This document shows positions 6,310 through 9,352 of a DNA stretch of 9,352 nucleotides, piece by piece. The position numbers were made by a program, and so were the translations under genes. This stretch comes from Nitrospirota bacterium (GTDB taxonomy: Bacteria > Nitrospirota > Nitrospiria > Nitrospirales > Nitrospiraceae): NCBI GenBank assembly GCA_016235225.1, contig JACRLS010000064.1, positions 1 to 9,352 of the forward strand, read 5' to 3'. Position 1 is the stretch's first letter. Each line of letters starts with the position of its first letter. The notes under the pieces were generated by a model. It was not told the DNA's origin. It did no database searches and worked only from the letters and a program-made list of their open reading frames with translations.

Positions 6310-7092
6310 CTACCCCTCACAATGGTCCGATGCAGCATGCCGGCCACGCCGTCGTCGCACCCCACAGCCGAACTCCCGCATCGGACAGGTGTCCCGCCGC
6401 TGTTGTCGGCAGTAGTCACGCCCCAGCCTCACAAGAGCGGACTCGAAATCGGCAAAGCAGTGGCCGGCCGGTCCTGCTTCTCTCCACACTTGCCGGAGAC
6501 TCCCGAGCCGGCCAACGGCACGCCGTTTCGATGGTGACACCTCCAACTTCAAATGGTTCACCGCCAGGACGGCGAGCGACGACAGCGGCGGTCTGGCCTT
6601 GGGCCAGACCCCTCGCAATTCTCGCAGAAAGATCTCCACCGTCACGTCGCCGATGCCCTTGCCCAGGCTCTTCAGCCGTTCGCTCAGATCTTCCGAGTCC
6701 CGCGCCGCCCGATGAATGTTGTTCAGATCGCCCTCATATCGCCCGATCACCGTCCTCATGACCTCCAGCAGTTTGGTCGCGGTCTTGTAGTCATACCGGA
6801 CATAGCCGCCGGCATCGAGCACGTCCACGAGGCCGTCCCATCCCATCTTGAGAATCCGCTCGGGCGAGGTGAGTCCCCGACGGACGAACTCCGCATGCGT
6901 GTGCACGGCGATCGACCCGGAGATCCTGGCCCCGAAGAGGATCGCGGCCAAGAACCACAAGAAGAGATCCTGGCCCCGACGTTTTTGCAGCCTCAGCCCC
7001 AGCTCGGTCGAAAATCGTCCGGGGACACGCTCCATCAGGGAAGCCACGACCTGCCGCCTCCGCCCTGGCTGACGGCACGAAATCCTGCCCAT
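6310..7092 (-). CDS. Divergent HhH-GPD (endonuclease III-like) DNA glycosylase family protein
   Basis: The 260-residue product resembles the helix-hairpin-helix/GPD fold of base-excision repair glycosylases. It has a helical block FLWFLAAILFGARISGSIAV at 44-63, then GLVDVLDAGGYVRYDYKTA, and an HhH element at about 140-159 (LKSLGKGIGDVTVEIFLREL). In endonuclease III the HhH carries a catalytic Lys (GxGxKTA) and a later catalytic Asp. Here the Lys position is Asp149 and no clear VDTH motif follows, so classical lyase chemistry is doubtful. Cys228, Cys236 and Cys243 near the C-terminus recall, but do not complete, the four-Cys Fe-S loop. I chose ATG 7092 because ggggtgag lies 8 bases upstream and the N-terminal helix fits; ATG 7035 is an alternative. 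It follows the PH gene by 21 bases and ends 10 bases before amrS, which suggests one transcript. Confidence 0.7.
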   Translation of the reverse strand: MGRISCRQPGRRRQVVASLMERVPGRFSTELGLRLQKRRGQDLFLWFLAAILFGARISGSIAVHTHAEFVRRGLTSPERILKMGWDGLVDVLDAGGYVRYDYKTATKLLEVMRTVIGRYEGDLNNIHRAARDSEDLSERLKSLGKGIGDVTVEIFLRELRGVWPKARPPLSSLAVLAVNHLKLEVSPSKRRAVGRLGSLRQVWREAGPAGHCFADFESALVRLGRDYCRQQRRDTCPMREFGCGVRRRRGRHAASDHCEG

Positions 7093-7100
7093 CTTGTCTG

Positions 7101-7108
7101 CTCACCCC
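7101..7108 (-). promoter_or_regulatory. Ribosome binding site deciding the glycosylase-like gene start
   Basis: On the - strand ggggtgag lies 8 bases upstream of ATG 7092. No comparable purine run precedes the internal ATG at 7035. Confidence 0.45.
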
Positions 7109-7113
7109 CACCG

Positions 7114-7611
7114 TCATGGGACCGGTTCGGCCTGACCCGGTACCCTAATAATGTGGTTCGACGCGAGGGCCTCGATGCGTTCCCTGACCAGTTCAGGTTC
7201 ACAGACACCTCGCAGCGACAGTGCCCGATCACGGCTCCGTGACCGGACGACCACCGTGCCGATGTCAAAGAAGCTCGCGATGAGCCCCTGTTTGATCGAG
7301 ATGTCTTGACTATCGCTTAAGGCCATGGCTTGGATGTCGCGACCGGTATACCCGTTCGTCACCACGATCTTCTTCACTGTCAGGGTGTAGTGAGCCCACC
7401 GGCGAACACAGGCTGCGCAGAGAATGAGGAGCATCGCTCCGACCAGCCACGTTTCCCAGCCCGGGACGCCGAACTGCTGAAAGAGCAAGGCGCGTGAGGC
7501 AGACAGGGCGCTCAAGAGATAGAGCCATGTGAAGTGCGCCCAGGATGGGTAGGCCTCCCACACGATCACGCCCTCACTAGGGAGAGCCGCGTCTTTTCTG
7601 GATTCATTCAT
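7114..7611 (-). CDS. Membrane-anchored bacterial PH-domain (bPH2-like) protein
   Basis: The 165-residue product has two hydrophobic segments at about 26-47 and 52-70, followed from residue 75 by a beta-rich domain (HYTLTVKKIVVTNGYTGRD...MALSDSQDISIKQGLI...FFDIGTVVVRSR) and a closing helix RERIEAL. This is the layout of YdbT/bPH2-type proteins, which place a PH-like domain on the cytoplasmic face of the membrane. Their binding partners are mostly unknown. Two starts are possible. ATG 7611 (MNESRKD) is preferred because the protein then opens with a polar tail before the first membrane segment. ATG 7629 would add six residues. Neither has a strong ribosome binding site. It is the first gene of the PH/glycosylase/amrS run and lies downstream of a perfect inverted repeat at 7652-7673. 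Confidence 0.75.
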   Translation of the reverse strand: MNESRKDAALPSEGVIVWEAYPSWAHFTWLYLLSALSASRALLFQQFGVPGWETWLVGAMLLILCAACVRRWAHYTLTVKKIVVTNGYTGRDIQAMALSDSQDISIKQGLIASFFDIGTVVVRSRSRDRALSLRGVCEPELVRERIEALASNHIIRVPGQAEPVP

Positions 7612-7651
7612 GATGCTTGGACATTCCAAGAATGCCGAGATCCACTTCCTG

Positions 7652-7673
7652 CACTTGCCAGTTTGTGCAAGTG
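7652..7673. repeat. Perfect 7-bp inverted repeat upstream of the PH-domain gene
   Basis: cacttgc (7652-7658) and gcaagtg (7667-7673) are exact reverse complements around an 8-base spacer. The site lies 41 bases before ATG 7611 on the - strand and about 70 bases after the PEBP stop. It could be an operator for the PH/glycosylase/amrS transcript or a transcript-end hairpin of the PEBP gene. No T-run follows, which favours a binding site weakly. Confidence 0.4.
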
Positions 7674-7742
7674 TTCATGAAGCGTCCTTTGTGAGTGGCC
7701 GCCGTGTAACAGAAAGCCTGGAAGCAGGTCACCGCAGCCGGC

Positions 7743-8204
7743 CTAGCGCCCAAATTTCCCCATCAGTTTCGCCTCGGCCAGTATATGTCCTTTGCACGCC
7801 TCCATTACCCGCACCTTGGTCTCTCGTGGTTTCAGATCAAGGACCGTATCCAAGGCATACAGTTTGAAGTAGTAGCGGTGTGGTTTTCCCGGCGGCGGGC
7901 AAGGTCCGCCGTAGCCAATGCGTTTGAAGTCGTTCAGACCTTGCACCGATCCGTTCGGCAATCGCTCCTTGGCAGGAACCCCTTCGCTGAGCCCACGCAA
8001 GTCTAGGGACAGATTGTAGATGACCCAATGCACCCATGTGCCGCCCGGCGCATCGGGATCGTCAGCGATGATGACGTAGCTGCGCGTCCCGTCCGGTGGA
8101 ATGCTCCAGTGTAAGGGAGGAGACACATCAGACCCCTCGCAGGTGTATGTCTTGGGAATGACGTCGCCTTCTTGAAATGCCGAGCTTGTCAGATCGAAAG
8201 TCAT
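7743..8204 (-). CDS. YbhB/YbcL family Raf-kinase-inhibitor-like (PEBP) protein
   Basis: The 153-residue product is a full-length bacterial phosphatidylethanolamine-binding-protein homologue. Diagnostic blocks are in order: SPPLHW at 28-33, the DDPDAP motif at 48-53, HWVIYNL at 59-65, NDFKRIGYGGPCPPPG at about 91-106, PHRY at 108-111, LYALD, and GHILAEAKLMG near the end. The DPDAP, HW and GPCPP/PHRY residues form the small ligand pocket of the family. The biochemical role of the bacterial members is not settled. No signal peptide is visible, so the protein is probably cytoplasmic. The start is well supported by a strong ribosome binding site (aggaagg, 6 bases upstream). It ends with TAG. A gap of about 130 bases separates it from the PH gene, so it is probably its own unit. 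Confidence 0.93.
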   Translation of the reverse strand: MTFDLTSSAFQEGDVIPKTYTCEGSDVSPPLHWSIPPDGTRSYVIIADDPDAPGGTWVHWVIYNLSLDLRGLSEGVPAKERLPNGSVQGLNDFKRIGYGGPCPPPGKPHRYYFKLYALDTVLDLKPRETKVRVMEACKGHILAEAKLMGKFGR

Positions 8205-8210
8205 ACGACA

Positions 8211-8217
8211 CCTTCCT
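8211..8217 (-). promoter_or_regulatory. Strong Shine-Dalgarno site of the PEBP gene
   Basis: On the - strand aggaagg lies 6 bases before ATG 8204, the clearest ribosome binding site in the window. It fixes the PEBP start. Confidence 0.7.
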
Positions 8218-8389
8218 CACTCATCGCGAGACATGAGCAACCGGCCAGGGGGCGACGGTTCACGTGTCCCCCTCGCCGCTTTTCCCTGACCTGGCCCTGA
8301 TCGCCGCGAGCCGCTTGCACGAATCTTTAGCCCCCAAACTCTTCGGTCATGCAGCGATCATCTCGGTGCATCTGCCCGACCCAACAATC

Positions 8390-9274
8390 CTATTCCCGAT
8401 AGACCAGCACCGAACAGGGCGCATACTTCACGACGGTGTCGGCTACGCTCCCCATGAAATACTCGTGCGCGCGGCGTCCACTCCGAGAGCCGACGACGAT
8501 GAGTTCGGCCCGCTCGCACCCAGCGAGTTTCACCAGCTCAGCACCGGGAGGACCGGACAGGACGATCCCTTTCGCGGAGAATCCTGCCTTCCGCAAAGTC
8601 CCTGCCACCCGCGCCGTCAGTTTCTGGGCCTCACGGCTCAGCACGCCTTCAACCTGATCTCCGACTGCCACGGCCCGAGCAGGGAAGCGAATGCTTTCCA
8701 GAGGGAGTGGCGGAACGACGCTGACGACGGTGACATTGGGCCGAACCTCCGGAGGCCACCTTTTCAAGAACGCGACCGCCTCCCAGGACTCGATGGAGCC
8801 GTCCGTACCGACCACCATCCGCCTGAGCACTTTCGGCGGCTTCTTCACCACGAGCACGGGACATGAAACCTGCATGAGCAGCTTCCGCGAGACACTGCCC
8901 AGGAGCATCGGTTGAAACTCGGTCACCCCTCGTGACCCAACGACGAGGAGATCAGCCTTCTCCCGCTTGGCGAGGCGGGCGATCGCCTCGGCCGGTCGAC
9001 CACGCAGGAGCTTGGCTCGGACATCCCACCCTGTGGCCGCCGCTTTCGCCTCCGCCCTCTCGAGCAACCGGGCCGCCCCCTCCAACGAACACTCCAACAC
9101 CTTGACCAGAGAGGAGCGGCCCGCCCGATCCAGCTTGGGAAGGGATTTGAACTGGGTCATATTGAATGCATGCACCAACAACAGTGAAGAATCATCCGGT
9201 GCACAGAGATGAGGCAGCCAGTCCAAGGCCCATTGTGAATATCGAGAGCCATCGATGGCGCAGAGAATCTTCAC
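8390..9274 (-). CDS. Tandem-domain universal stress protein (UspA family)
   Basis: The 294-residue product consists of two UspA domains, residues 1-145 and about 150-294, each opening with a beta strand and the AIDGS (Asp8) or GTDGS (Asp158) motif. The first domain keeps the complete ATP-binding signature G-x2-G-x9-G-S (Gly113, Gly116, Gly126, Ser127). In the second, Gly262 and Gly275-Ser276 are kept but the second Gly is Ser265. Such tandem Usp proteins are cytoplasmic, ATP-binding and linked to stress survival. What this one controls cannot be read from sequence. The start is GTG 9274, overlapping the TGA of the preceding gene as GTGA, so the two are probably co-translated. It ends with TAG, and 185 bases separate it from the PEBP gene. 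Confidence 0.92.
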   Translation of the reverse strand: MKILCAIDGSRYSQWALDWLPHLCAPDDSSLLLVHAFNMTQFKSLPKLDRAGRSSLVKVLECSLEGAARLLERAEAKAAATGWDVRAKLLRGRPAEAIARLAKREKADLLVVGSRGVTEFQPMLLGSVSRKLLMQVSCPVLVVKKPPKVLRRMVVGTDGSIESWEAVAFLKRWPPEVRPNVTVVSVVPPLPLESIRFPARAVAVGDQVEGVLSREAQKLTARVAGTLRKAGFSAKGIVLSGPPGAELVKLAGCERAELIVVGSRSGRRAHEYFMGSVADTVVKYAPCSVLVYRE

Positions 9275-9352
9275 GTCCTGGTTTTCTCCCCCGTCGAGAG
9301 CGCCGCGCGCACGTTCTCAAGGCAGGCGATGACTTCCTCATCCTCGACCTGA
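9271..9352 (-). CDS. C-terminal tail of an unidentified gene, possibly DUF433-like
   Basis: The last 26 codons of a gene read into the window from the right on the - strand: QVEDEEVIACLENVRAALST, then GEKTRT and TGA at 9273-9271. The stop overlaps the GTG start of the universal stress protein, and the frame is open to the window edge. The pattern of an acidic turn, then (V/I)xACLxxVRAAL is reminiscent of the end of DUF433 antitoxin-like proteins, but so short a piece cannot settle the family. Confidence 0.5.
   Translation of the reverse strand, partial: QVEDEEVIACLENVRAALSTGEKTRT

Noticed and set aside
5886..7242. Long + strand open frames across the amrS, glycosylase and PH genes
   Set aside because: They are antisense shadows in GC-rich DNA with Arg/Pro/His-rich translations and no recognisable motifs, while the - strand carries clear families.
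8247..8273. Hairpin agggg g / ccccct as a terminator after the PEBP start region
   Set aside because: It lies upstream of the PEBP start on the coding strand, has a 15-base loop and no T-run; a 6-bp G/C stem is expected by chance here.
8264..8866. 200-codon + strand open frame opposite the universal stress protein
   Set aside because: Antisense to a well-supported gene; the translation has no domain character.
1..9352. CRISPR array, tRNA, rRNA, insertion sequence or phage genes
   Set aside because: No regularly spaced direct repeats, no cloverleaf or rRNA-like segments and no transposase or integrase motifs were seen on either strand.

Overview
The window looks like a chromosomal stretch of a GC-rich, Gram-negative-type bacterium. 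My best guess is Nitrospira or a close relative (Nitrospirota), from the overall flavour of the proteins, the gene order and the short 'cgcttcacg'-type intergenic repeats. That assignment is recall-based inference, not something the sequence proves.

Layout. Bases 1-5385 read on the + strand and form a SUF iron-sulfur cluster assembly operon: the 3' end of sufB, then sufC, sufD, sufS, a sufU fused to a DUF59/MIP18 (SufT-like) domain, and the start of an Mrp/ApbC-type Fe-S carrier gene. sufD-sufS and sufS-sufU are coupled by ATGA overlaps. By contrast, the sufB-sufC and sufC-sufD gaps are filled by repeat-rich inverted-repeat elements. Bases 5404-9352 read on the - strand, convergent with the SUF operon. 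In transcription order they hold the tail of an unidentified gene, a tandem universal stress protein, a PEBP/YbhB-type protein, then a compact trio: a membrane PH-domain (bPH2) protein, a divergent HhH-GPD DNA-glycosylase-like protein, and the AmmeMemoRadiSam radical SAM gene amrS.

How the genes work together. SufBCD is the scaffold complex and ATPase, SufS supplies persulfide sulfur, and SufU is the Zn-dependent sulfur acceptor. DUF59 and Mrp proteins act in late cluster transfer to client proteins. AmrS and possibly the glycosylase-like protein would be Fe-S clients, but no functional link to the SUF operon is shown. The - strand genes look like a housekeeping/stress neighbourhood.

The most striking property is gene damage. 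sufD carries two in-frame TAG codons in its N-terminal region. mrp loses its homology just after the P-loop and has unusual residues at two normally glycine positions. amrS has lost an internal segment and is out of frame across the join. All the other genes read cleanly. Either this genome is decaying here, with the SUF function perhaps supplied elsewhere, or the assembly contains errors. Raw reads would decide. I see no CRISPR array, tRNA, rRNA, insertion sequence or obvious new defence system.
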